Of a stretch of 64,000 nucleotides of DNA, positions 46,517 to 55,834 are shown piece after piece. This DNA is from Carboxylicivirga taeanensis (GTDB taxonomy: Bacteria > Bacteroidota > Bacteroidia > Bacteroidales > Marinilabiliaceae), in contig NZ_JBPUSJ010000010.1 in NCBI RefSeq assembly GCF_051851475.1, positions 1 to 64,000 of the forward strand, read 5' to 3'. The notes beneath the pieces are model-generated. The model saw only the letters and a program-made list of their open reading frames with translations. It made no database searches and was not told the origin of the DNA. A program made the position numbers and the translations under genes. The stretch's first letter is position 1. Each line of letters opens with the position of its first letter.

Positions 46517-47854
46517 TTATAAGTTGCGCACACTGTCCTTAAACAAATCGCCCCTTTGTATATAGTTATCAAACAAATCAAAACTGGCACACGCGGGTGA
46601 TAGTAATACCACATCATTCTTTCTTCCGAGTTTGTAGGCCAGCTTAACCGCCTCTTCCATCGATTGGGTTTCTTTAATAATTTTAACCCGTTCTTTAAAG
46701 GCAGCCAGAAGTTTATCATTATCTGTTCCCAAACAAATTAAAGCCTTTACCTTTTCTTCAACCAGCGGCATGAGTTCATTATAATCGTTTCCTTTATCCA
46801 CCCCACCGGCTATCCAAATAACCGGTTTAGTCATGCACTCCAGCGCATACCAGGCCGAATTAATATTGGTTGCTTTCGAATCGTTAATAAACTCAATCCC
46901 CCTCACTGCAGCCACCCGCTCCAAGCGATGCGCTGCACCCTTAAAGCTGGAAAGGCTTTCCCGAATTAACTTCTTCCTGATTTGTAATACTTTGGCTACA
47001 ATTCCGGCTGCCATTGAATTGTATAAATTATGGCGCCCATGTAACGATAATTCCTGAGAAAAGATGCTCATAGTTTCATCGTTATAGTTAATAATTAATT
47101 CGTCGATGGTAGAGTAAGCTCCTTGTTTTAGGATACCTTTTTGCGTAAAAGGCAACAGTTCGGAACGCACAATGCGTTTCTGCAACTCACTAACAATCAC
47201 CTCATCGTCCTGACAATAGACGAACACATCCTGTTCTGTTTGGTTTTGAATTATCCGAAACTTACTATCGATGTAATTCTGCATTTTATAATCGTAACGA
47301 TCCAGATGATCGGGCGTTATATTTAACAGAACCGCAATGTCTGCCCGGAACTGAAACATGCCATCCAGCTGGAAGCTGCTTAACTCAAGCACAAACCATT
47401 CGGGACATTTCCCTTCGGCCAACTGCCGTGCCCAGCTTGTGCCCACATTACCAGCCATTTCAACACTCACCCCGGCTTGTGTAAGCAGGTGATGAATCAA
47501 CATTGTAGTAGTGGTTTTTCCATTACTTCCGGTAATACATATGGTTTTGGACTCTGTATAACGTGATGCAAATTCTATTTCAGAGATAACTGGTATCTGC
47601 CGGGTATGTAACTGTTGTATCATTGGTATAGAGTCGGGTATCCCCGGGCTTTTCACCACTTCCCTGGCTGCAAAAATGAGCTCCAGCGTATGGGTGCCTT
47701 CTTCCCAATCGATGCCGGCTGCATCCAACTCACGCTGGTAATGTAATGCAATTGAGCCGCTATCAGACACAAACACATCCCACCCTTGCTGCTTTGCTAA
47801 TAGTGCGGCACCTACACCGCTTTCGCCAGCCCCTAATACAACCAGTTTTTGCAT
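46517..47854 (-). CDS. murD: UDP-MurNAc-L-Ala:D-glutamate ligase
   Basis: A 445-residue Mur ligase that adds D-glutamate. It has 'LGAGESGVGAALLA' at the N-terminus, ATP loop GSNGKTTT (109-116), 'LNITPDHLDRY', 'HRLE' and 'FINDSKATN'. It follows mraY by 4 bp. Confidence 0.95.
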   Translation of the reverse strand: MQKLVVLGAGESGVGAALLAKQQGWDVFVSDSGSIALHYQRELDAAGIDWEEGTHTLELIFAAREVVKSPGIPDSIPMIQQLHTRQIPVISEIEFASRYTESKTICITGSNGKTTTTMLIHHLLTQAGVSVEMAGNVGTSWARQLAEGKCPEWFVLELSSFQLDGMFQFRADIAVLLNITPDHLDRYDYKMQNYIDSKFRIIQNQTEQDVFVYCQDDEVIVSELQKRIVRSELLPFTQKGILKQGAYSTIDELIINYNDETMSIFSQELSLHGRHNLYNSMAAGIVAKVLQIRKKLIRESLSSFKGAAHRLERVAAVRGIEFINDSKATNINSAWYALECMTKPVIWIAGGVDKGNDYNELMPLVEEKVKALICLGTDNDKLLAAFKERVKIIKETQSMEEAVKLAYKLGRKNDVVLLSPACASFDLFDNYIQRGDLFKDSVRNL

Positions 47855-47858
47855 ACTG

Positions 47859-49091
47859 TTATCGTACTTTTAAAGTTACAATTGTTAATACTGCCAAAAT
47901 AATTCCGATGATCCAGAAGCGAGTCACAATTTTTGACTCGGTATAGCCTATTTTTTGATAGTGATGATGAAGAGGCGCCATTTTAAATACCCGACGACCA
48001 ACACCATACTTTTTCTTCGTGTATTTAAACCAGGATACCTGTATCATGACCGAAAGATTTTCAACCAAAAAGATACCACACAGAATAGGAATTAACAGTT
48101 CAATGCGCAGCAAAATGGCAAATACCGCAATGATACCGCCCAACGTTAAACTTCCTGTATCGCCCATAAAAACCTGCGCCGGGAAAGAGTTGTACCACAA
48201 AAATCCAACAGTAGCCCCTATAAAGGCAGCCATAAACACAACCAGTTCTTCCGAATGAGGAATATAGAGTATATCCAGATAATCGGCATATATCACATTA
48301 CTGGATAAGTAGGCAAAAATACCTAATGTGATGCCAATGATCGCCGACGTTCCGGTAGCCAGCCCATCGAGGCCATCGGTAATATTAGCCCCATTTGAAA
48401 CGGCGGTAATAATAAAGATAACAGCTGCTGCAAATATCAGCCAGCCCCACTTTTTAGCCTGATCACCCAGGAACCAAAGAACTGAAGAATAATCAAACTG
48501 ATGGTTTTTTAGAAACGGAACATTCGTTACAGTAGACTTCACTTCACGTGTTGCAGCCCTTTCCACCTGTTGTCCTGTTTCGAGCTCTACGGTAATGGTT
48601 TCGCCAGGTATTTTCTCGCGCACCACCACATCGCTGCTGGAAAAAAGTGTAATGGCCACAATCAGGCCAATACCTATCTGACCAGCAATTTTAAAGCGGC
48701 CCGCCAGACCTTCTTTGTCCTTTTTAAATACTTTAATATAATCATCGATAAACCCGATAGCTCCCAGCCAAAGGGTGGTTATGATCATAAGGATTATGTA
48801 GATATTATCCAGCTTATTAAACAATAATACAGGAATGAGAATAGAACCAATGATGATAATTCCACCCATGGTTGGGGTTCCTTTTTTGGCGTACTGTCCT
48901 TCCAGTCCCAAATCACGAACAACTTCACCAATTTGCTGCCTCTGAAGCAATTTAATGGCCATTTTTCCGAAAATGGTTCCCGTTAATAAGGCCACAATTA
49001 TGGCCATCCCGGCACGGAATGAAATATACTGAAATACGCCAGCTCCAGGTACATTCATTTTTTCCAGGTATTCAAAAAGATAATACAGCAT
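47859..49091 (-). CDS. mraY: Phospho-MurNAc-pentapeptide transferase
   Basis: A 410-residue polytopic membrane enzyme that makes lipid I. It has 'KKGTPTMGGIIII', 'FIDDYIKVFKKDKEGL' (Asp-Asp motif), 'NGANITDGLDGLATG' and the C-terminal 'KMAPLHHHYQKIGYTE'. A roughly 50-residue periplasmic insert around residues 175-225 is typical of Bacteroidota. 10 bp after murE. Confidence 0.96.
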   Translation of the reverse strand: MLYYLFEYLEKMNVPGAGVFQYISFRAGMAIIVALLTGTIFGKMAIKLLQRQQIGEVVRDLGLEGQYAKKGTPTMGGIIIIGSILIPVLLFNKLDNIYIILMIITTLWLGAIGFIDDYIKVFKKDKEGLAGRFKIAGQIGIGLIVAITLFSSSDVVVREKIPGETITVELETGQQVERAATREVKSTVTNVPFLKNHQFDYSSVLWFLGDQAKKWGWLIFAAAVIFIITAVSNGANITDGLDGLATGTSAIIGITLGIFAYLSSNVIYADYLDILYIPHSEELVVFMAAFIGATVGFLWYNSFPAQVFMGDTGSLTLGGIIAVFAILLRIELLIPILCGIFLVENLSVMIQVSWFKYTKKKYGVGRRVFKMAPLHHHYQKIGYTESKIVTRFWIIGIILAVLTIVTLKVR

Positions 49092-49101
49092 GCTTTTGGT
49101 T

Positions 49102-50562
49102 TTATTCTTCGTTAAATAGTTCTTTTATAATTTCTCTGTCGTCGAAATGGCTACGCACTCCTTTCACCTCCTGATAAGTCTCATGTCCTTTACCGGCCAC
49201 CAATACAATATCACCTTCTCCAGCCACCATGCAGGCAGTCCTTATCGCCTCACGACGATTGACAATAGACAAGACCTTGACGCGCTCTTTAAAACTAACG
49301 CCTTCCATCATCTGCTCAATAATCAACTCCGGGTCTTCACTGCGCGGATTATCTGATGTGAAAATCACCTTTGAACTGCCGCCTACAGCCTCTTTAGCCA
49401 TTTCGGGGCGTTTTAAAGGATCGCGGTCGCCCCCCGCTCCTACAACGGTAATAAGCTGTTGCTGGGGCTGACGAACCAGGTTAATGGTTTCAATCACATT
49501 TTTTAACGCATCGGGCGTATGCGCATAATCCACAATCGCTGTTTTGCCCGATTTAGACCGTATCGTTTCAAAGCGGCCATCAACGGGTTTTAACTGACTT
49601 AAAGCCACCAATACTTCCGACCTTTCAAAGCCAAGCAGGCAGGCAGCTCCATAAACCAACAATAGGTTTTGCGCATTAAAGTGCCCCACAAATTGCGTCC
49701 ACACCTCCTGACCATCTATCTCAAGCTGCATTCCTTCAAACATGCTTTCGATAATACGGCCTTTAAAAGTTCCCATTCCCCGGAGCGAATAGGTATAGGT
49801 TGGTGCTTTGGTATTTTGCAACATCACCTGACCATTTTTATCATCAGCATTGGTGATAGCAAAGGCCTGCTTATTCAAGCCATCAAAAAATAACTTCTTG
49901 GCTTCTATATAAGCTTTAAAAGTATGATGGTAATCCAGGTGGTCGTGCGAGATATTAGTAAACAACCCTCCTGCAAAGGTAAGACCTGCTACCCGACCTT
50001 GCACGAGCGCATGCGAACTGACTTCCATAAAACAGTATTCACAGCCGGCTTCCACCATGTCAGCCATAATTTTATTAAGAGTAACCGCATCAGGTGTTGT
50101 GTGGGTTGCCTCCACCTTTTTGGAGCCAATGAAGTTGGCCACTGTTGAAAATAAGCCAGCCTGATACCCCATACTCATAACCAGGTGATACAGCAATGTA
50201 GCCGTTGTGGTTTTTCCATTGGTTCCCGTTACTCCAACCAATTTTAACTGCTCAGATGGATGTTCATAAAAAGCTGAAGCTAAACAGCCCAAGGCCAATG
50301 AACTATCTGCAACCTTAATCACAACAGCATCATTGGGATAATCTTCCGGCATTTCTTCACACACAATGCACCGACACCCGCTTTCGAAAACCTGCGGTAT
50401 AAAATGGTGCCCATCCGTTGCCGTTCCTTTTATAGCGACAAACAGCGAATCGGCATCTGCTTTTCTGGAATCAAAAACCAGCTGCCTGATATCACAATCT
50501 GCTTCATTGAATCGTTCAACAACCTTAATCTCCTTAATAATATCTGATAATTTCTGCTTCAT
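49102..50562 (-). CDS. murE: UDP-MurNAc-tripeptide synthetase (meso-DAP adding)
   Basis: A 486-residue Mur ligase. ATP loop 'GTNGKTTT' is at 113-120; 'NISHDHLDYHHT' and 'DYAHTPDAL' follow. The 'DNPRSEDP' motif near residue 404 is the diagnostic sequence for meso-diaminopimelate rather than lysine addition. It abuts ftsI with no gap. Confidence 0.95.
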   Translation of the reverse strand: MKQKLSDIIKEIKVVERFNEADCDIRQLVFDSRKADADSLFVAIKGTATDGHHFIPQVFESGCRCIVCEEMPEDYPNDAVVIKVADSSLALGCLASAFYEHPSEQLKLVGVTGTNGKTTTATLLYHLVMSMGYQAGLFSTVANFIGSKKVEATHTTPDAVTLNKIMADMVEAGCEYCFMEVSSHALVQGRVAGLTFAGGLFTNISHDHLDYHHTFKAYIEAKKLFFDGLNKQAFAITNADDKNGQVMLQNTKAPTYTYSLRGMGTFKGRIIESMFEGMQLEIDGQEVWTQFVGHFNAQNLLLVYGAACLLGFERSEVLVALSQLKPVDGRFETIRSKSGKTAIVDYAHTPDALKNVIETINLVRQPQQQLITVVGAGGDRDPLKRPEMAKEAVGGSSKVIFTSDNPRSEDPELIIEQMMEGVSFKERVKVLSIVNRREAIRTACMVAGEGDIVLVAGKGHETYQEVKGVRSHFDDREIIKELFNEE

Positions 50563-52674
50563 CTATCCTAACCTCAAATAAATTGTTGCACCTTTCTTAA
50601 AACTTTGTCCGGCGGCGATTGATTGCTCCCGCACAGCACCAACTCCTCTCATAACCACCCTTAGCCCAAGATTCTCGAGCAGCATTACAGCATCCTTGGC
50701 ACCTAAACCTTTCACATTAGGCACTATGCCCTCGGGAAACCGCTTTGCTTTAAGATCAATCTCATGCTCCCGGGCCGATGCTGAGATCCAGTCTGAGTTA
50801 ATTTCTTGTCCATCAACCATCACCCCAATTTCGTTGAACACGGTTAGCAGTTCCTCTTTTTTTCCTCCTTTGGAGTAGGGCTGATGATAAGCCAACTGCA
50901 CTTCATGCTCCGTTTCAACATCTGAATGGTGATAGCTTTGCGCATAAACGCGATCTGCAATTTCTTTAAAAACCGAACCAGCCACCACGTTGGCATAATA
51001 AACATTGTTAGAGGGCGCATTCACCACTACTATACAGCTATACAAAGGGCGGTCAGCCGGAAAATACCCTACAAAAGAAGCCTGATGCTTTTTTCCTCCT
51101 TCACCCTTATAACCTGAAGATCCTTTAGCTATTTGCGCCGTTCCTGTCTTACCGGCTATCTTGTAACGTTCATTTTTAATGTTACGCGCCGTTCCGCGTT
51201 CAACCGCTCCAACCAGCAGGTCATGCACCTTCTCAATGGTTTCTAAAGAACAAATCGACGGATTAAGCACCTGAGGTTCCATCTCCATAATGACCTCCCC
51301 ATGATGCTGAACAGACTCTACAAACATTGGCTTCATCATCCGTCCATTGTTAGCCACTGCATTGTAAAAGCTCAGCACCTGCAAAGGCGTTTGTTGAATC
51401 TCATATCCGATGGACATCCACGGGAGCGTCACTCCCGACCAGGTTTTCTCGCCCGGATACTTAATCATCGGAATGCCCTCTCCCTTAATTTCAATGCCTA
51501 AAGGTTCCTTCAGATTCATAGAATACAAACGATCAACAAAGCGGCGCGGATTATCGCGGTAATTATTAAATATTATTTTTGAAATACCAACATTGGATGA
51601 TTTCTCGAACACCTCGCGAACGGAAAGCGTACCATATCCTCCATAATGACTGTCGGTCATCTTACGATCATAAAAGTAACAGTAGCCTTTACCGGTTTCT
51701 ATGCTGTCGGTCAATCTCACAACCCCATCTTCCAGGGCTACAATCATAGAAGCCAGCTTAAAGGTAGAACCCGGCTCCGTAGCTTCACCAATGGCATAGT
51801 TATAATCTTCAATATACCTGCCCGTGGACGTTTGTCCGAGGTTGGCAATGGCCCTAATTTTTCCGGTTGAGACCTCCATCAACACCGCGCATCCATGGTC
51901 GGCCTGGTGCATTTGCAGCTGCTGAAGAAGCGCTGTCTCAGCCACATCCTGCAGTCCAATATCAATCGTCGTCACCACATCATGACCATCAATGGGCTTT
52001 ACTTGCTCCTCTACCACCCAGTTGCCACTCACACGCGTGCGGGTACTCACCCCAGCAACACCTTTTAGTATGTTGTTATAGGCCATTTCTAAGCCAAAGC
52101 GCCCACCAAGATCTTTCTCAGCATACAAACTACCAACCGTACGAGCCGCCAACTCACCAAAGGGCAGTTTCCGATTCTCGTATTTGCGTGGAATAAAACC
52201 GCCTTTATTTGCTCCCAGTCTAAATAAAGGAAATTCCTTCACACGCTTCAATTCGGTAAACGAGATGCGACGTGGGTGAATCATATAATAACGTTTTCCT
52301 TCAGCCCGGGCTTTTTTTAGCGCGGACCTAAAGGCAGCCTGCGAACGATCGCCAAAAAAATGTGACAAATGATAGGCCAGGCTATCGACCTGCCCATTGA
52401 ACACCTCATCGGTTAAGCCGTGTGCCCGCATATCCATATGAATCCGATAGGTAGGGACTGAACAGGCCAGTTTGCGAAAGTCAGTGGCCAGTATATCGCC
52501 CCGGTTAGCGTCTATTACAATATCTTTATTGGTATGCTCTTCAACAAACTCCTCAAACTCATCCCCCTGAACAATACGCAGATACAATGCCTTTCCCAAA
52601 ATAACCACAGCCAAAGCAGCTATGCCTATATAGAGCAATCCAAATCGTAATATGATACTTTTCTTAATCTGCAT
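50563..52674 (-). CDS. ftsI: Penicillin-binding protein 2/3 type transpeptidase with PASTA domain
   Basis: A 703-residue septal transpeptidase. It has an N-terminal membrane helix (about 9-30), a PBP dimer domain, and the transpeptidase motifs 'STFK' (Ser about 304), 'SSN' (in 'EKSSNVGIS') and 'KTGT' (about 509). A single C-terminal PASTA-like domain is present ('VPNVKGLGAKDAVMLLENLGLR'). No stop-start gap to ftsL or murE. PASTA at the end is common in this phylum. Confidence 0.94.
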   Translation of the reverse strand: MQIKKSIILRFGLLYIGIAALAVVILGKALYLRIVQGDEFEEFVEEHTNKDIVIDANRGDILATDFRKLACSVPTYRIHMDMRAHGLTDEVFNGQVDSLAYHLSHFFGDRSQAAFRSALKKARAEGKRYYMIHPRRISFTELKRVKEFPLFRLGANKGGFIPRKYENRKLPFGELAARTVGSLYAEKDLGGRFGLEMAYNNILKGVAGVSTRTRVSGNWVVEEQVKPIDGHDVVTTIDIGLQDVAETALLQQLQMHQADHGCAVLMEVSTGKIRAIANLGQTSTGRYIEDYNYAIGEATEPGSTFKLASMIVALEDGVVRLTDSIETGKGYCYFYDRKMTDSHYGGYGTLSVREVFEKSSNVGISKIIFNNYRDNPRRFVDRLYSMNLKEPLGIEIKGEGIPMIKYPGEKTWSGVTLPWMSIGYEIQQTPLQVLSFYNAVANNGRMMKPMFVESVQHHGEVIMEMEPQVLNPSICSLETIEKVHDLLVGAVERGTARNIKNERYKIAGKTGTAQIAKGSSGYKGEGGKKHQASFVGYFPADRPLYSCIVVVNAPSNNVYYANVVAGSVFKEIADRVYAQSYHHSDVETEHEVQLAYHQPYSKGGKKEELLTVFNEIGVMVDGQEINSDWISASAREHEIDLKAKRFPEGIVPNVKGLGAKDAVMLLENLGLRVVMRGVGAVREQSIAAGQSFKKGATIYLRLG

Positions 52675-53055
52675 TTATCGATTAACTTTTAAACGCCTGG
52701 GCGGCTCTGTTAACTCCTCCAGTTCTAAATCTTTCGATCGAATCTTCTTCAGCACTTCACTTTGCTTACTCATGAACATCAGTTCCGAAGAAGTCGTAAT
52801 CGCCTCATAACGAAGCGATTTTAATTCTTTATTCAAATCAGCAATTTCTCGCATTTGCTCTTCCATGCGATAATGGTTGCCAATGTACAGAAACGCAAAA
52901 AAAGCTAAAAACAAGGCGAATGGCAGCTGCTTGGCCACCAACGACCGCGTAAACAGTCGCCCATTAATCACCTCTCTTACCGAAATATTCTTCAGCTCAT
53001 CAACCTCCTCTTTGGAAAGAATAAACTCCGGTATTTTACTCATTCGCCATTTCAT
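52675..53055 (-). CDS. ftsL: FtsL-like division protein
   Basis: A 126-residue bitopic protein. Membrane helix about 43-61 ('LPFALFLAFFAFLYIGN'), then a coiled-coil region ('MEEQMREIADLNKELKSLRYEAI'). Similarity to FtsL is of shape and position only, between rsmH and ftsI, as usual in this phylum. The start codon overlaps the rsmH stop in an ATGA arrangement, which supports it over the ATG four codons later. Confidence 0.8.
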   Translation of the reverse strand: MKWRMSKIPEFILSKEEVDELKNISVREVINGRLFTRSLVAKQLPFALFLAFFAFLYIGNHYRMEEQMREIADLNKELKSLRYEAITTSSELMFMSKQSEVLKKIRSKDLELEELTEPPRRLKVNR

Positions 53056-53960
53056 ACCCGCTCAGCAATTCTCAGTTTAGCACTTCGCGCCCGGTTATTA
53101 AGGGCAATTTCATCGACACCTGGTATTATCAACTTTCTATTAACCGCTTTAAACGGCACATCAGCATGCCCATAAATATCTTTATCCGGTTGATTCTTAT
53201 CACAATCACCCGAACGTATAAAATTCTTCACCAATCTATCTTCCAGACTATGATAGGAAATAACCGATAAGCGACCGCCCGGCTTTATGGCATGGGCCGA
53301 TTGCATCAACACAGACTTTAGTACATCCATTTCCTTATTTACTTCGATGCGCAAGGCCTGAAAAACCTGGGCTAAAAACTTCGACTGCTCTTTTTTGGGC
53401 CCTATTTTTTCGGCCACCAGCTTTAAATCGGTGGTCGTTTCAAAAGGATGTGAAGTACGTGCTTTTATAATTTCAGAGGCGAGCTTATAGGAGGATTTAA
53501 TCTCCCCATACTGCCAAAAAATACGTTTTAAATCATCCAAATCATAGGTATTCACCAAATCAGCTGCAGTCATCTGCAAGCCCTGCCCCATCCGCATATC
53601 CAGTTTTCCCTCAAAGCGAAAAGAGAAACCTCTCTCTGCCGCATCAAAATGATGTGATGACACCCCAAGATCGCCAAGGATACCATCCACCTTATCAATG
53701 CCCAGGTAGCGCAGAAAATGAGATAGATACTGAAAATTATGACGTACAAACCGCAAACGTTCATCATCTGGCCGGTTATTATAAGCGTCCTCATCCTGAT
53801 CAAACACCACCAAGATTCCATCAGGGCCTAAACGCGATAAAATTTCGCGCGAATGCCCCCCACCACCGAATGTTAAGTCCACATAAACGCCATCCGGTTG
53901 AATATTTAATCCGTCTACCGATTCCTTGAGTAAAACTGGTATATGATATTCTTGTTCCAT
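53052..53960 (-). CDS. rsmH: 16S rRNA (cytosine1402-N4)-methyltransferase
   Basis: A 302-residue SAM methyltransferase (MraW). Motif I is 'VYVDLTFGGGGHSREIL' (about 25-41); 'GILGDLGVSSHHFD' and 'GGRLSVISYHSLEDRLVKNF' are typical of the family. It methylates C1402 in the ribosomal P-site. It lies 5 bp after mraZ. Confidence 0.96.
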   Translation of the reverse strand: MEQEYHIPVLLKESVDGLNIQPDGVYVDLTFGGGGHSREILSRLGPDGILVVFDQDEDAYNNRPDDERLRFVRHNFQYLSHFLRYLGIDKVDGILGDLGVSSHHFDAAERGFSFRFEGKLDMRMGQGLQMTAADLVNTYDLDDLKRIFWQYGEIKSSYKLASEIIKARTSHPFETTTDLKLVAEKIGPKKEQSKFLAQVFQALRIEVNKEMDVLKSVLMQSAHAIKPGGRLSVISYHSLEDRLVKNFIRSGDCDKNQPDKDIYGHADVPFKAVNRKLIIPGVDEIALNNRARSAKLRIAERV

Positions 53961-53965
53961 AACAA

Positions 53966-54436
53966 TTACTTTTCTTCTTCGGCCGCAAAGTTACCACCTA
54001 GCAACTCTTCTGCCAACTCTCCTAATTCATCTCCACTTAACCCATCATCCTCCAGTTGCTGCCTACTCCACAACTCAATATTACTTCCTACGCCCAGCAA
54101 CACTACTTCACTATCTACCCCTATCATCTCCATCAGGCGCTTAGGCACAAGAAACCGCCCGTTCCCATCGAGGCTTACTTCGGCAGTAGAGCGATACAAA
54201 GCCCGCTTCAGCCGCTTATCTTTTTGTCGAAAACTGCTTAATTTACTTTCCAAAAGTTGCACTTCTTTCTGCCATTCATCCTGGGGAATTAGAACGAGAC
54301 AGTTATCAAAGAGATCCTTTCTGACCACAAACGACGATTGATTGGCTTCACTCATCACTTTTTTGAAGAGCGAAGGCAATACAACACGCCCTTTAGCATC
54401 GGGCTTACATACAAAATCGCCTATAAATGTGATCAT
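53966..54436 (-). CDS. mraZ: Transcriptional regulator MraZ
   Basis: A 156-residue protein of two AbrB-like domains, each with the DxxxR DNA-contact motif: 'DAKGRVVLP' and 'DGNGRFLVP'. MraZ binds direct repeats upstream of its own operon, repressing in E. coli and activating in Mycoplasma. Here four GTGGT repeats lie 43 bp upstream of the start codon. I use ATG 54436; a TTG two codons before is weaker. It is the first gene of the division cluster. Confidence 0.92.
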   Translation of the reverse strand: MITFIGDFVCKPDAKGRVVLPSLFKKVMSEANQSSFVVRKDLFDNCLVLIPQDEWQKEVQLLESKLSSFRQKDKRLKRALYRSTAEVSLDGNGRFLVPKRLMEMIGVDSEVVLLGVGSNIELWSRQQLEDDGLSGDELGELAEELLGGNFAAEEEK

Positions 54437-54458
54437 TACCAAATACGTATTTCACTTG

Positions 54459-54489
54459 TAAAAGTATAAAACTTTAACACCACATGCAA
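54459..54489 (-). promoter_or_regulatory. Promoter of the division cluster
   Basis: On the minus strand TTG (54487-54489) is separated by exactly 20 nt from TACTTTTA (54459-54466), a near match to the Bacteroidota -7 element. The TTG overlaps the repeat array, so bound MraZ would contact the promoter. Confidence 0.5.
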
Positions 54490-54513
54490 CCACTTTAAAC
54501 CACTTTAAACCAC
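54479..54513 (-). promoter_or_regulatory. Probable MraZ operator: four GTGGT direct repeats
   Basis: On the minus strand GTGGT occurs at 54479-54483, 54489-54493, 54499-54503 and 54509-54513, exactly 10 bp apart. The middle spacers read TTAAA, giving AAAGTGG-type units. Known MraZ sites are direct repeats at 10-bp period: TGGG units in E. coli and AAAGTG units in Mycoplasma. The array is 43 bp upstream of mraZ. Confidence 0.7.
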
Positions 54514-54972
54514 CTGTTGATAACTTTTTTTTTGGGGAAATTGTACAAAACCACGCAAGCCGCTGCAAGCAAGAAAACAATACAATCAAAGCCAAAAAAT
54601 AAGCTTACGAGGGCAATTTTAAATACAAAGGATTTGGTAAGATACGTATCAAATAATTGCGGCAACAAAGCTATTAACTTTCATGAATTACCCGATGCAT
54701 TATGCTGCCAAGGCAATTAACACACAAACCACTCCAAATACGCAATAACAGCGTGAGTTACCACTATCAAGACACAAAAAGCCTGTCAGCGGAACATCGC
54801 AGCATTTTTTAAAGCCACGCATTTGAAATTAAGCGCACAGCCAGGCCTAATTAAACTAGCCATCAATCCTTTTCACCTCTCACTCCCACACCCTCTCAGC
54901 AGAAATAAGCTTTTAATTATCCCATGTTTATAAAATAATTCCTAACATTGAACCCGATTAGTTATTGCAAGC
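54514..54972. other. Intergenic region between the division cluster and the acyltransferases
   Basis: About 459 bp with no convincing gene. A T10 run lies at about 54524-54533 and a 10-bp palindrome GATACGTATC at 54641-54650. A 67-codon frame beginning TTG at 54517 has no ribosome site or family look and is not called. Promoters for the acyltransferase pair should be at the right end. Confidence 0.4.
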
Positions 54973-55809
54973 ATGGAACAGAAACAAAAAGAAGATAAAT
55001 TCATAGATATAGATAAAGTATTTCATGACAAAAACCCGGGATTAAAGCGTTTTATACCTAAGTTTCTGATTAACTATTTAAAACGCATTACCCATCAGGA
55101 TGAAATCAATAAATTTATTGCCGATCACAAAGATATTTACGGCATTGAATACGCCGAAGCCATTATTGCCAATTTTCAATCGCGCTATCAAATTAAAGGC
55201 GAAGAAAACATTCCAAAAGAAGGACGCTTTGTATTTGTAGCTAATCATCCGCTCGGCGGACTGGACGGCATGGTTTTCGTTGCTGCCGTTGGTAAGTACT
55301 TTAGGCAGCTTAAGTTTCCGGTGAACGACATACTGATGAACCTCACCAATCTGCGCGACATCTTTTTACCAATCAACAAACACGGAGGCCACAGTCGCGA
55401 TGCTGCTCAAGCTATTGACGAAGCCTATGCAAGCGACCACCAAATTCTGATGTTTCCGGCCGGATTAGTCTCCAGAAAAGGAAAAAACGGAGTCATCAAA
55501 GATTTGGAATGGAAGCCCAACTTTATTAAAAAGGCCAAGACCCATAAGCGAACCATTATCCCTGTGCATATTTCAGGACGAAACACCAATCGGTTTTACA
55601 ACCTTGCCAACTGGCGCAAGAAACTGGGCATTAAGGCCAATATAGAAATGCTTTACTTAGTAGATGAGCTTTATCTGCAACGCAACAAAACGGTTACGAT
55701 TACTTTTGGAAAGCCAATTAATGTGTCAGATGCTCCAACAGGGAGAGCAAACCGGGAATGGGCTCAAAAAATCAAAGAGGAAGTCTATGCCTTAGCAAAA
55801 ATAAATTAA
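54973..55809 (+). CDS. PlsC-family acyltransferase, GlsA-like
   Basis: A 278-residue 1-acyl-glycerol-phosphate-type acyltransferase. The catalytic motif reads His92-Pro-Leu-Gly-Gly-Leu-Asp98 (HX5D; HX4D is usual), followed by 'ILMFPAGLVSRK' and 'IIPVHISGRNTNRFY'. With the next gene it matches the pair of glycine-lipid genes in Bacteroides (glsB for N-acylation, glsA for O-acylation). This one would attach the second acyl chain by an ester. That assignment is inferred from pairing. 25 bp separate the two genes. Confidence 0.72.
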   Translation: MEQKQKEDKFIDIDKVFHDKNPGLKRFIPKFLINYLKRITHQDEINKFIADHKDIYGIEYAEAIIANFQSRYQIKGEENIPKEGRFVFVANHPLGGLDGMVFVAAVGKYFRQLKFPVNDILMNLTNLRDIFLPINKHGGHSRDAAQAIDEAYASDHQILMFPAGLVSRKGKNGVIKDLEWKPNFIKKAKTHKRTIIPVHISGRNTNRFYNLANWRKKLGIKANIEMLYLVDELYLQRNKTVTITFGKPINVSDAPTGRANREWAQKIKEEVYALAKIN

Positions 55810-55834
55810 TTTTGTAGTCTTAAGAATTCACCGA

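Noticed and set aside
54517..54720. 67-codon plus-strand frame upstream of the acyltransferases
   Set aside because: It starts with TTG in a T-rich stretch, lacks a ribosome site and has no recognisable composition or family.
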